Assembly: GCA_902801255.1 (NCBI GenBank)
Contig: CADCHO010000001.1
Span: forward strand, 51,192 to 115,191
Direction of reading: 5' to 3'
DNA length: 64,000 nt
DNA from: an uncultured Eubacteriales bacterium
GTDB taxonomy: Bacteria; Bacillota; Clostridia; Peptostreptococcales; Anaerovoracaceae
The translations under genes were made by a program, and so were the position numbers. Position 1 is the first letter of the stretch. Each line of letters starts with the position of its first letter. The notes under the pieces were generated by a model. The model worked only from the letters and a program-made list of their open reading frames with translations, was not told the DNA's origin and did no database searches. Shown piece by piece: positions 33,202 to 42,147 of the stretch.

Positions 33202-35204
33202 GATCTTCCTCCAAGCATAAACGAAACTATCAGCACAGGATTTTCTGCTGTCATTAAGTGATAGCTGCCAAGCTCCCTTGCCTTACTGACAGATATCTGC
33301 TCTACGGACAGATCGTCTGTTTCGAAGTCTTTAAGAACCCTTTGTATCTCGGCTATAGTTTCGAGACTAACGGCATTTATGACAACACGTACTTTTCCGC
33401 CTTTATTACTCAACGCGATGAGTATATCTCTCAGTTCCCCCGAACTGCCGCCGATAAATGCATGAGTAGGCGGTTCGAGCCCTCCGAAAGCTTCGGGTGC
33501 CGTTCCGTGAATTATCTTTATTTTCGAAAGTCCGAATTTTGCAGCATTCTGCTCGATCAGGCGGCATGCCTCCTCTTTTTTCTCTATTGCATACACGCTG
33601 ATACTGCTGCTCTGAGCAGCAATTTCACAGGCCACTGAGCCGGTACCGCTCCCTATGTCGTATACTGATGCTCCCTCAGTAAGATCAAGTTTCAAAACAC
33701 TGAGGTGCCTGATGTTCTCCTTTGTCATAGGGACCTTTCCTCTGATCATTTCCTCATCTCTGATCACAGGAAGAACGGCCTTTGTCTTTGGATTGTCATT
33801 TATAACTATAGCTGTGTAAAGACCAGGTTCTGTCACCTTGCCGCAGTCTTCTGCACGTATCATTCCGACTATCTCTTCAGGGTACGACAGCTGATAACCC
33901 AGTATGATGCTGACATCGCTGAGTCCGTTTTTCACAAGCAGGTCTCCCATCAGCTTCACATCATCCGTACCTGACAAAAGCACGAATGTCTTCCCGTTGT
34001 AACCGACCGAATTGACAAGCCCGGATGTTGCCCTGCCGTCGTCCGAGCATCCGTGAATGCTCACCAGTTCAGCATCCTGATAGCTCACACCCGCCTTTGC
34101 CGCAAGGTAAGCAAATGAAGATATTCCCGGGTGGATCCTTATTTCGCATTTTATTCCGGATTCATATGCCCATTTCCTTAATGCCGGAGCAAGCTTTTCG
34201 GCTCCGCTGTAGAATCCGGTATCTCCGGATAACAGAACCGCAGCCCTTTCAGGTATCTCTTTTTCGAGTACCGGTATGATATCCTCAGCTCTGTAAAATG
34301 GATATACTTTGCGGCCCTCATAGCCATTCAGCATGCGTGGAGCACCAAACAGTATGTCAGCACTGCTGATCGCATCAGACGCATCAAGCGTAAGAAGGTC
34401 TTTCCCTCCCGGACCGATACCGACCAGCTCGACCGTCATATGGCTTCGTATGCTGAAATACTGTGCAAGCGCTTCATTTACGGACAGTCCGGTCTCCTCG
34501 GACGGACGTCCTATCATGTACACAGGGATCCCCGCTCTTGCAGCCGCTCTTACCTTATCCGGCGCGCCGCCTGCTGTTCCGCTGGATTTGGTCACAAGCG
34601 TCTGTATATCGAACTGTCTTATAAGTGCCAGGTCTGTCTCCATGCTGAAAGGTCCCTGCATAGCAATTATATGTTTGCCGTTGAGGCCGGCTTCCTCGCA
34701 GAGTGAGATGCTTTCATGAGAAGGCAGCACCCTTGCATAAAGCCTGCTGCGTATATCTTCATCAGCCGCGTATATGCTGAGTTCCTTGCTTCCCGTCGTA
34801 AGGAGTATATTGCCTTCGGTCTCTGAAAGAGCCTTCGCGCAATCGTCAGCATTTTTGAAGTCGTGTATATCTGCATCCTCATGGAACAGATCGCTGTCTG
34901 TATCTCTAAGTATCCTTACGTATTCCTTATCTGCTGCCAGGCAGGCAGTAAGAATATTGTGGGAGACGTCTGCAGCATAAGGATGAGTGGCATCAAAAAC
35001 CTTATCTGCCTCAAACTTCATGAGATCGTACATCTCGAGGGCAGTCATGCGCCCCGTTCTCACATCGGCCAGCTCGCTTGGCTCCATGACAAGCTCGCCG
35101 TATTCGGTAGCCACGCAAACAATGTGTGCTATGCCGGATGCGGTCAGCTTTTCAGAGAGCGTTCTTCCTTCTGTTGTGCCCGAGAATATAATCGGTCTTC
35201 TCAT
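33198..35204 (-). CDS. cbiJ-cbiE-cbiT: Triple fusion: precorrin-6A reductase, C5-methyltransferase and C15-methyltransferase/decarboxylase
   Basis: One 668-residue chain joins three cobalamin enzymes. Residues 1-250 are CbiJ/CobK, the NAD(P)H-dependent ring reductase (IIFSGTTEGRTL, DATHPYAADVS, KSSGTAGG). Residues 255-455 are CbiE, with VELVGIGPGGKDLLT and LLSGDTGFYSGA. From about 475 on comes CbiT, a Rossmann methyltransferase/decarboxylase, with GKVPMTKENIR and DIGSGTGSVACEIA. CbiE-CbiT fusion (CobL) is well known; having the reductase in the same chain puts three late ring-modifying activities together. Start and stop overlap the flanking genes by four bases. The frame is continuous with no sign of a sequencing artefact. 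Confidence 0.93.
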   Translation of the reverse strand: MRRPIIFSGTTEGRTLSEKLTASGIAHIVCVATEYGELVMEPSELADVRTGRMTALEMYDLMKFEADKVFDATHPYAADVSHNILTACLAADKEYVRILRDTDSDLFHEDADIHDFKNADDCAKALSETEGNILLTTGSKELSIYAADEDIRSRLYARVLPSHESISLCEEAGLNGKHIIAMQGPFSMETDLALIRQFDIQTLVTKSSGTAGGAPDKVRAAARAGIPVYMIGRPSEETGLSVNEALAQYFSIRSHMTVELVGIGPGGKDLLTLDASDAISSADILFGAPRMLNGYEGRKVYPFYRAEDIIPVLEKEIPERAAVLLSGDTGFYSGAEKLAPALRKWAYESGIKCEIRIHPGISSFAYLAAKAGVSYQDAELVSIHGCSDDGRATSGLVNSVGYNGKTFVLLSGTDDVKLMGDLLVKNGLSDVSIILGYQLSYPEEIVGMIRAEDCGKVTEPGLYTAIVINDNPKTKAVLPVIRDEEMIRGKVPMTKENIRHLSVLKLDLTEGASVYDIGSGTGSVACEIAAQSSSISVYAIEKKEEACRLIEQNAAKFGLSKIKIIHGTAPEAFGGLEPPTHAFIGGSSGELRDILIALSNKGGKVRVVINAVSLETIAEIQRVLKDFETDDLSVEQISVSKARELGSYHLMTAENPVLIVSFMLGGRS

Positions 35205-35956
35205 ATATGGTATCCCCTTGGTGTAATGAGCCTGCCGTCTATTATGCGGCTCTGTGAATTGCCTACAAATACTGTCGTGAACATGTCCACTTCAGTATCT
35301 CTCAGCTCTGCCAATGTGCACGTATGGAATTCTTCTCCGTCTCTTCCGATGCTGCGGACATAGCCGCAAGCCCTTTCAGGATCTGCTGTTTCAAGCAGTA
35401 TGTCACATGCCTTTTGCAGATAGTCATGTCTTTTTTTGCTTGAAGGATTGTATATAGCGATAGCGAAATCCCCATCAGCAGCTGCCCTGAGTCTTCTCTC
35501 GATGAGTTCCCATGGAGTGAGCAGATCAGACAGGCTTATGACGCAGAAATCGTGGTTGAGCGGAGCTCCGAGGACTGCAGCCCCGCTCGAAGCTGCGGTG
35601 ATCCCGGGGATCACATCTATTACCACATCAGCAGCTTCACTGCCAAGCTCTTCTTTGATCTCAAACATGAGCGAAGCCATACCGTAGATACCTGCATCTC
35701 CGCTGCATATCATGGCAACGCTTTTGCCTTTAGCTGCTTCCGTGAATGCAAGCCTGCAGCGTTCCGTTTCCTGTTTCATAGGGGTCGAAAGCATCTCTTT
35801 GCCTGCAAACCTCTCTCCCAGAAGTTCAAGATATACGGTGTAGCCAACTATAACGTCTGCATTATCAAGCGCCCGAAGCGCCTGCTGTGTCATCATGGAT
35901 TCCATACCGGGACCCATGCCTACTACCGCTATGCGCCCCTTATCGTTGTTGTTCAT
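35201..35956 (-). CDS. cbiH: Precorrin-3B/cobalt-factor III C17-methyltransferase
   Basis: CbiH methylates C17 and drives ring contraction. IAVVGMGPGMESMMTQQA is the N-terminal loop, ICSGDAGIYGMASLMFE and IPGITAASSGAAVLGAPLNHDF are the diagnostic blocks, and IAIYNPSSKKRHDYL is typical of CbiH/CobJ. It is 251 residues long and lies between cbiG and the CbiJ-E-T gene. Confidence 0.95.
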   Translation of the reverse strand: MNNNDKGRIAVVGMGPGMESMMTQQALRALDNADVIVGYTVYLELLGERFAGKEMLSTPMKQETERCRLAFTEAAKGKSVAMICSGDAGIYGMASLMFEIKEELGSEAADVVIDVIPGITAASSGAAVLGAPLNHDFCVISLSDLLTPWELIERRLRAAADGDFAIAIYNPSSKKRHDYLQKACDILLETADPERACGYVRSIGRDGEEFHTCTLAELRDTEVDMFTTVFVGNSQSRIIDGRLITPRGYHI

Positions 35957-35970
35957 GTCCGTACCTTCTG

Positions 35971-36930
35971 CTATATCTTTCTTTCCGCGACCGCGATGGT
36001 CATCCCGTCGCGTGCAGTCTTTTTTACCCTTATCTGTGAGCCTCTGCCTGCAGCAAGCACCGCGGCACGTTCACATACATTGTCTACTCCGACTTTCTCC
36101 AGGACTGTATCGGAATGGCTGAAGTCGCCCTCTGCCCTTGCCAGCAGTCCTGCCTCAAAGGTTATCAGAGGCATGCGCCATGCCTGTGACAGGCGCTTAA
36201 GTCCCTCTTCATCCTTCTTTACATCTATTGTCGCAATGCAGCCTGCTTCGCTGATGTCGATCCCATTCTCGCGCAGCGCATCTTCTGCGAATGCTCTCAG
36301 GTCCCCGAATGCTTTCCCCTTGCGGCATCCCATGCCTATCGCGTATCTCTTAGGACAAAGAACGATCTTCGCCGGATCCTTCAGCCCCTTTGCTGCTTCT
36401 TGGTCGGCGATCAGCACATCTACCGGTTCTTCAGGAGGAAAAGCTTTTATGCATATAGTCACAGGCTTTCCTTCAAGTGCTGAAGATGATACCTTAGCGA
36501 TCCCGTCCCGGTTGGCTATTCTTAGCTCATTCTCTTTCGCAAAGACATCGACAGAGAATGCATCGCTGACATCAGTAGCCGTCGTTATTACAGGCTGGGC
36601 TTCTATGGCTTCAGCAATCTCAATTGAGAGGCTGTTGGCTCCTCCTACGTGTCCTGAGAGAAGCGGTATGACAAAGCTGCCGTTTTCGTCTATCACTATG
36701 ACCGGCGGGTCTTTCAGTTTGTCACGCACCAGCGGAGCGATAGCCCTTACAGCTATTCCTGCTGCACCAACAAACACAAGAGCTTCATTGTCTACGAAGG
36801 CGTCCCCGCATACAATGGCCAGAGGTGCTCCTTTTTGCACTATCACCGCATCATGCCCGGAAAGATTTTCCTTAATTTTCCCACTTAACGCTTTCCCTTT
36901 ATCTGTAAAGTAAAGAATCTTGATTCTCAT
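35971..36930 (-). CDS. cbiG: Cobalt-precorrin-5A hydrolase
   Basis: CbiG opens the lactone of cobalt-precorrin-5A with loss of acetaldehyde, a step specific to the anaerobic pathway. The N-terminal domain reads ALVFVGAAGIAVRAIAPL and LLSGHVGGANSLS. The C-terminal domain contains YAIGMGCRKGKAFGDLRAF and LARAEGDFSHSDTVLEKVGV. The length of 319 fits the two-domain form. Neighbours are cbiF and cbiH, the enzymes acting just before and around this step. Confidence 0.94.
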   Translation of the reverse strand: MRIKILYFTDKGKALSGKIKENLSGHDAVIVQKGAPLAIVCGDAFVDNEALVFVGAAGIAVRAIAPLVRDKLKDPPVIVIDENGSFVIPLLSGHVGGANSLSIEIAEAIEAQPVITTATDVSDAFSVDVFAKENELRIANRDGIAKVSSSALEGKPVTICIKAFPPEEPVDVLIADQEAAKGLKDPAKIVLCPKRYAIGMGCRKGKAFGDLRAFAEDALRENGIDISEAGCIATIDVKKDEEGLKRLSQAWRMPLITFEAGLLARAEGDFSHSDTVLEKVGVDNVCERAAVLAAGRGSQIRVKKTARDGMTIAVAERKI

Positions 36931-36933
36931 AAT

Positions 36934-37704
36934 CTAACTTTTCGCCTTGCGGAACTCTGTTGAAAAAGTTTCATCGTATAATTTTGACTTCTCATAGCCG
37001 GATCTGCCGATTGCATTGCCTACAAGGATGAGTGCTGTCTTTGTAATGCCGTGTTCAGCTGCAACTGCAGCCAGATCAGCTACCTTGCAGAAATAGAATT
37101 CTTCATCAGGCCATGTAGCTTTGTATATAATGGCTGCCGGTGTATCTTCTTTGTAACCTCCGGCGATAAGCCTTTTGCTGAGCTCCTCCAGCATGCCCGT
37201 GCTCAGATAAATCGCCATGGTCGCATCATGCGCTGCCCAGCTCTCAATGCTCTCCTTTTCAGGCACAGCCGTACGTCCTGCCATACGTGTTATCACCAGG
37301 GACTGCGAGAGTCCCGGAAGCGTATATTCGAGATCCATAGCTGCAGCAGCTCCGAACGCCGCGGACACACCGGGACAAGACTCATATGTTATCCCAAGCT
37401 CGTCCAGAGCATCCATTTGTTCTCTTACCGCACCGTAAAGACTCGGATCGCCCGTGTGCAGTCTGACCACTGTCTTATCATCTGCAGCGGCGTTCTTCAT
37501 CACGTCAAGTACCTCTCCAAGTGTCATATAAGCGCTGTTATGTATCTCAGCACCTTCATGGGCATAGCTCAGCAGATCAGGATTCACGAGTGAGCCTGCA
37601 TAGATGATTACATCCGCATCGGCGATGAGCTTCGCTCCTCTTACAGTGATAAGATCGGCCGCGCCCGGTCCTGCTCCTACGAAATATACCTGCTTCTTAT
37701 CCAT
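36934..37704 (-). CDS. cbiF: Precorrin-4/cobalt-precorrin-4 C11-methyltransferase
   Basis: CbiF methylates C11. VYFVGAGPGAADLITVRGA, RLHTGDPSLYGAVREQ and CPGVSAAFGAAAAMDLEYTLPG are the family blocks. I set the start at 37704 (256 residues) because GGAG lies seven bases before it and the family begins there. The frame continues upstream to 37833, but that part lies inside cbiD. The ATG overlaps the cbiD stop (ATGGATAA). Confidence 0.95.
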   Translation of the reverse strand: MDKKQVYFVGAGPGAADLITVRGAKLIADADVIIYAGSLVNPDLLSYAHEGAEIHNSAYMTLGEVLDVMKNAAADDKTVVRLHTGDPSLYGAVREQMDALDELGITYESCPGVSAAFGAAAAMDLEYTLPGLSQSLVITRMAGRTAVPEKESIESWAAHDATMAIYLSTGMLEELSKRLIAGGYKEDTPAAIIYKATWPDEEFYFCKVADLAAVAAEHGITKTALILVGNAIGRSGYEKSKLYDETFSTEFRKAKS

Positions 37705-38821
37705 TCCACTGCTCCCTGTTATCTCTGACCATCGCTTCGGCTCCGTCAGATGCCGCGATGAGACCGTTTTCCTTTGTATACATGATGCATTCGATATGAA
37801 TGCCGCCGCCCGAGCGTCTGTTGAGGCTCGCAAGTATCCCGTCCATCAGCCTCGTAGCTGTGCGCTCCGCTATGGCACTGTCTGCCTCCCGGAGCTTTGC
37901 AAAAGCCTCTTCAGTAGTCAGGCAGTCCAGTATGTAGAGTATGAGCTCCGTGCCTGCGCCTTCTTTTGCTGCAGCAGACGCAATTATCTCCATGCGGCAG
38001 TCGGCTTCACGGGAGTGAGTATTCATGATACCGCCGGCTACCTTTACCAGCTTGCCGGCATGTCCTGTAAGGAGCATTCCTTCAAAACCGAGCTCTTTTA
38101 TCATATCGACGGTCAGTCCGATATAGTTGCTGCACTTTACGCTGCGGTCCAGATCCATGCCGTAGTTTTCCTTCATGAAATCCAGTCCGTAGTTGCCCGG
38201 AGATATGAATGCGACTTTGCACCCTTCAGCCTTTTGCTGTCTGAGCTCGACCTTTATCGTGTCAAGTATAGCTTTCTCACTCATTGGCTCAACGACTCCG
38301 GATGTGCCTATGATGGATATGCCTCCCTCTATACCCAGCCTCGGATTGAATGTGCGTGCAGCTATATCTTCTCCTCCGGGAACAGATATGATCACATCGA
38401 AGCCCCCATCATAGCCATATGCTTCAGCCACCTCCGCGACTCCCTGTTTTATCATTTGGCGGGGTACAGTATTTATCGCTGCCTCTCCTACCGGCTGATC
38501 GAGACCCGGCCTTGTCACTCTTCCGACGCCTTCTCCTCCGTCAAGTCTTATGCCTTCAGCATCTGAAAGTCTGACTTCGGCATATATTAGTGCACCTGTG
38601 GTGACATCCGGATCATCGCCGCCATCCTTTCTGACAGCACATTTTACGCTGTCAGCCGTCTTTTGTATGTCGAGGATGTTCGCATCAAAAGCGGCGCCTT
38701 TCGGCGTGATTATCGAAATATTCGTTTTCTCCGATCCAGTGAGGAGCATCCACGCGGCCGCCTTTGCAGCGGCAGCGGCACAGCTCCCGGTCGTGAATCC
38801 GCTTCTGAGCTTCTTATCCAT
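37697..38821 (-). CDS. cbiD: Cobalt-precorrin-5B C1-methyltransferase
   Basis: CbiD methylates C1 in the anaerobic route and has no equivalent in the aerobic one. RSGFTTGSCAAAAAKAAAWM at the start, PGGEDIAARTFNPRLGIEGG and GTSGVVEPMSEKA are strong signatures. It is 374 residues long. Its presence together with cbiG, cbiK and cbiJ shows an early-cobalt, oxygen-independent pathway. It overlaps the cbiF start by eight bases and follows cbiC after five bases. Confidence 0.96.
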   Translation of the reverse strand: MDKKLRSGFTTGSCAAAAAKAAAWMLLTGSEKTNISIITPKGAAFDANILDIQKTADSVKCAVRKDGGDDPDVTTGALIYAEVRLSDAEGIRLDGGEGVGRVTRPGLDQPVGEAAINTVPRQMIKQGVAEVAEAYGYDGGFDVIISVPGGEDIAARTFNPRLGIEGGISIIGTSGVVEPMSEKAILDTIKVELRQQKAEGCKVAFISPGNYGLDFMKENYGMDLDRSVKCSNYIGLTVDMIKELGFEGMLLTGHAGKLVKVAGGIMNTHSREADCRMEIIASAAAKEGAGTELILYILDCLTTEEAFAKLREADSAIAERTATRLMDGILASLNRRSGGGIHIECIMYTKENGLIAASDGAEAMVRDNREQWNG

Positions 38822-38826
38822 TGTTT

Positions 38827-39465
38827 CTATTCCATCGTATACAGCAGCGCGTTGACTATAGCTGCTGCCACATTGCTGCCGCCCTTGCGGCCGCGGTTGA
38901 TTATATATGGCAGGTCAGTTTCAAGAATCAGCTCTTTTGCCTCTACCACGTTGACGAAGCCTACCGGAACACCTATGACAAAGTCCGGTACAAAGAGGCC
39001 TTCATCGTACATTTCTCTGAGCGTGATTAGCGCTGTCGGAGCATTGCCTATGGCAAATATCGTCTTTCTTCCTGACGCTTTTGCATCGCGCGCCGCATGC
39101 TCCATACTTACTGACGCTCTGGTGATACCGCGCTCCTTAGCCTCTGCCGCGACGGTTTCATCCGCCATATAGCATCGTGCACTTCCGCCGTAGACTGCCA
39201 GGCGTTTCTTGTTGATACCGGTAAGCGCCATATTGGTATCTGTGACGATGTCTGCACCTTCACGTATCAGGTCTTTCGCGATGCGTACCGCATTATCCGA
39301 AAAGCAGAGCGTATGAGCGTAATCGAAGTCAGCCGAGGTGTGAATGGCTCTTCTGATCACCGGATCTTTTTCGGGATCGGGCACTATTCCCCTGTCTGCA
39401 AGCTCTTTTGCAATGATTTCAAAGCTTCGCGCTTCGATATCCTGAGGTTTTACATGTTCTGTCAT
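38827..39465 (-). CDS. cbiC: Cobalt-precorrin-8 methylmutase
   Basis: CbiC moves the C11 methyl group to C12 to give cobyrinate. PQDIEARSFEIIAKEL at the start, VRRAIHTSADFDYA (here IRRAIHTSADFDYA, with the catalytic histidine), and FAIGNAPTAL and GVPVGFVNVVEAK are family markers. It is 212 residues long. It lies between cobD and cbiD. Confidence 0.96.
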   Translation of the reverse strand: MTEHVKPQDIEARSFEIIAKELADRGIVPDPEKDPVIRRAIHTSADFDYAHTLCFSDNAVRIAKDLIREGADIVTDTNMALTGINKKRLAVYGGSARCYMADETVAAEAKERGITRASVSMEHAARDAKASGRKTIFAIGNAPTALITLREMYDEGLFVPDFVIGVPVGFVNVVEAKELILETDLPYIINRGRKGGSNVAAAIVNALLYTME

Positions 39466-39491
39466 GATTGCATCCTTTAACTACACTCTTC

Positions 39492-40547
39492 TCAAAGAAC
39501 TTTACCAAGAATATTTATCAGTTCTTCATTATCTTCGTGCTGTCTTACAGCTATTCTGAAGTACGTATCATCCAGTCCGCTGAAATTAGCACATCGTCTT
39601 ATGAGTATTCCCCTCCCAAGGAGCTTTTCGTAAAGGTCTGAACCGCATTTGATGAGCAGATAGTTAATGTCACTGCTGTAAACTCTGACTCCAAGTTTCT
39701 CCAGCTGCCCCGCAAGGTATTCTCTCTCCTGTTTTATCAGGTGAACAGAGTCCTTGAGATAGTCTGTTGACTCAAGTATTTTTGCAGCCGCCTCACCCGT
39801 GCGCTCAGCTATCCTTGAAACATTCCATTCAGGCAGATGCTTTCTTATTTCATTAAGCAATTCTGTGTCCTTCGAAAGCATATATCCGATTCGGATACCC
39901 GGTATGGCAAATGTCTTTGTAAATGCTCTCAGATGCAACGCATTGTCTGTTACAGATTCCCTTTCATAGCCTGCTTCAGACAAAGAATAAAAGCATTCAT
40001 CTATCACAAGTACAACACCGCACGCTTCACATTTCTCAATGATCGCCTTCTTAAGCCCGGGCTCAATGAGTCTTCCGTTCGGATTGTTTGGATCAGCTAT
40101 GAACACCATATCGGTACTGTCATTGATCTGATCAAGAACACCCTCATCGAGAGCAAAGTCCTTCTTCTCGTCGAGGAGATACTCCGTGATCTCGGCATCA
40201 GAAGCCTTTAGTGCTACTGCATATCCTGCATAACAAGGTGATGTAATGAGCGCCTTTCGAGGCAACACGGCATGAACTGCAGCCATCAGCAGCTCAGATG
40301 CACCGTTTCCGCAGATAATATTCTCCGCAGCAATACCCTCCAGTGAAGCGATCCCTTCACGTAGTTTCTGCTGAGACGGATCAGGATACTGATGTATCTC
40401 AGACAGTCCTGCCTGCATTGCATCAGCCACTTCCGCCGGCATAGGAAAAGGATTGAGATTAACCGAAAAATCCAGTCTCACCTCATTGCGATATACATCT
40501 CCACCATGCAGAGCTTCTATTCTTTTGCTGTTATTGCTGAGATCCAT
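39492..40547 (-). CDS. cobD: L-threonine-O-3-phosphate decarboxylase-type aminotransferase
   Basis: This pyridoxal-phosphate enzyme of fold type I makes the aminopropanol phosphate linker of the nucleotide loop. HGGDVYRN and DFSVNLNPFPMP at the start are typical of CobD rather than of histidinol-phosphate aminotransferase. FIADPNNPNGR and FTKTFAIPGIRIGY (Schiff-base lysine) are present. AAAGGAG before the ATG at 40547 decides the start (351 residues). It follows cbiB, the enzyme that uses its product. Threonine kinase (PduX) is not in the window. Confidence 0.92.
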   Translation of the reverse strand: MDLSNNSKRIEALHGGDVYRNEVRLDFSVNLNPFPMPAEVADAMQAGLSEIHQYPDPSQQKLREGIASLEGIAAENIICGNGASELLMAAVHAVLPRKALITSPCYAGYAVALKASDAEITEYLLDEKKDFALDEGVLDQINDSTDMVFIADPNNPNGRLIEPGLKKAIIEKCEACGVVLVIDECFYSLSEAGYERESVTDNALHLRAFTKTFAIPGIRIGYMLSKDTELLNEIRKHLPEWNVSRIAERTGEAAAKILESTDYLKDSVHLIKQEREYLAGQLEKLGVRVYSSDINYLLIKCGSDLYEKLLGRGILIRRCANFSGLDDTYFRIAVRQHEDNEELINILGKVL

Positions 40548-40567
40548 TAACGGCTCTCCTTTATCTA

Positions 40568-41590
40568 TCATTTTGCACCTATACAAGCTGCTATGTATAA
40601 GCCAAGCATGCAGAATGCAAACCCTAAAAATGATGCGACTGTCATGAGGCGGTTGACCCTGACAATGTCAAAGGGCTCGATTTCTCTTACCTTGTCGCCT
40701 ATGAAAGGTTTGCTCACTACCTTTCCGAAGTACTGAGCATCTCCTGCCAGCTGCATGCCAAGTGAGCCGGCTGCTGCACTCTCTGTCTGAGCGGCGTTAG
40801 GGCTCTTGTGATTTGCCCTGTCACGTTTCCAGATGCGGAAAGAACGGGATGCATCGTAGTCCTTTCCGCTTATTACGCTTGCTGCGATAAGAAGCAATGC
40901 GCTTATCCTTGACGGGATGTAGTTCACTGCATCATCGAGTTTCGCTGCTGTAGTTCCGAACCACATGTATCTGTCGTTCTTATATCCGATCATCGAGTCC
41001 ATTGTATTGATGGCTTTGTATGTCAGTCCGAGGACCGGTCCGCCGATCGCTGCATACAGCATCGGAGCGAACACCCCGTCGGAGAAATTCTCAGCCACTG
41101 TCTCCACAGCAGCCTTTGTGACCCCTGTCTCATCGAGAACCTGAGTATCGCGGCCGACTATCATGGAGACGGCCTTTCTTGCGCTGTCAAGAGTTCCCTC
41201 TTTCAGCTCGCAGTATACCTTCATGCTCTCGCGTCTGAGGCTGGTCTGAGCAAGCAAATAGCATGTCAGTATCGCTTCGACGATCACGAATGCAATTGGA
41301 GAAATACGGTATGCCGCGTACATAACAGCCGCAGTAACAGCTGCAGTCAGTGTGATCACTATGATTACAAGCAGGAGCCCCCTCTTGCGCTCTCCTGCTT
41401 TATCTCTGGTTTCCGGGTCGCTTTTTTCTTTGGGAATCTCTCCCAGCAGTACAGCGTCCAACCGTGCGATCAGCTTACCTATCCATACTATCGGATGGGG
41501 TATACCGTGGGGGTCTCCAACCATCAGATCCAGCACGAAGCCCGCCGCAAAAGCGATCATATGCAGTTGAAGCAGTGACATTTCCTGCAT
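40568..41590 (-). CDS. cbiB: Adenosylcobinamide-phosphate synthase
   Basis: CbiB is a membrane enzyme that attaches the aminopropanol phosphate arm to adenosylcobyric acid. LDLMVGDPHGIPHPIVWIGK at the N-terminus, AVETVAENFSDGVFAPML and AINTMDSMIGYKNDRY are diagnostic, among four to five hydrophobic segments in 340 residues. GGAG lies seven bases before the ATG at 41590. The first 116 bases lie inside the 3' end of cobC in another frame. The start cannot be moved far downstream without losing the conserved N-terminal motif, so the overlap appears real. Confidence 0.94.
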   Translation of the reverse strand: MQEMSLLQLHMIAFAAGFVLDLMVGDPHGIPHPIVWIGKLIARLDAVLLGEIPKEKSDPETRDKAGERKRGLLLVIIVITLTAAVTAAVMYAAYRISPIAFVIVEAILTCYLLAQTSLRRESMKVYCELKEGTLDSARKAVSMIVGRDTQVLDETGVTKAAVETVAENFSDGVFAPMLYAAIGGPVLGLTYKAINTMDSMIGYKNDRYMWFGTTAAKLDDAVNYIPSRISALLLIAASVISGKDYDASRSFRIWKRDRANHKSPNAAQTESAAAGSLGMQLAGDAQYFGKVVSKPFIGDKVREIEPFDIVRVNRLMTVASFLGFAFCMLGLYIAACIGAK

Positions 41591-42131
41591 CGTCTATCTC
41601 CACTTCGATAATATATCCTGCGCCGTTAGGCGCGTTGAATGCAAAATAGTTTTCACCTGTCAGGCTGCTCATGACAGCCATTATCGTTCCTCCGTGAACG
41701 ACCAGGTAGATGGTATCGGTCTTATTACGTGCCGCTGTTTCCAGCGCCTTCGTAAAGCCCTTCCAGGCCCTTTTACGGAATATCCCTATGCTTTCACCGC
41801 CGGGGATCACTGCTTCACCGCCGCTGTCCAGCCACGCCTGATATTCTGCGCTTCCGTCAAGCATCTTATGATTTTTCCCCTCGAACATACCGAAGTGCAT
41901 CTCCCGGAGATCATCAATGATCTGAGGCTTCATATCCGGGAACAGTATGGCTGCAGTCTCGCGGGCCCTTATCATAGGACTTGCGAAAAGCAGCGATCCG
42001 GGCTTCACGCCTTCGATCTTTTTCAAAGCATCCCTGCCCTCCTCAGTCAGCGGTTCATCCGTCCCGCTTCCGTTGAAGTGCAGTGCCGTATTACCTTTTG
42101 TTATTCCATGCCTGATAAGATAGCATTTCAT
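41475..42131 (-). CDS. cobC: Alpha-ribazole phosphatase (histidine phosphatase family)
   Basis: CobC removes the phosphate from alpha-ribazole phosphate or adenosylcobalamin phosphate in loop assembly. The phosphohistidine motif CYLIRHGITKGN and the later VVHGGTIMAV give a histidine phosphatase of 218 residues. EMHFGMFEGKNHKML is the usual third block. The last 30 or so residues extend beyond the family core and overlap the start of cbiB by 116 bases. The assignment to CobC rather than a general phosphatase rests on the gene neighbourhood. Confidence 0.9.
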   Translation of the reverse strand: MKCYLIRHGITKGNTALHFNGSGTDEPLTEEGRDALKKIEGVKPGSLLFASPMIRARETAAILFPDMKPQIIDDLREMHFGMFEGKNHKMLDGSAEYQAWLDSGGEAVIPGGESIGIFRKRAWKGFTKALETAARNKTDTIYLVVHGGTIMAVMSSLTGENYFAFNAPNGAGYIIEVEIDDAGNVTASTAYDRFCGGLRAGSDGWRPPRYTPSDSMDR

Positions 42132-42147
42132 TTACTCTCACCACCTT

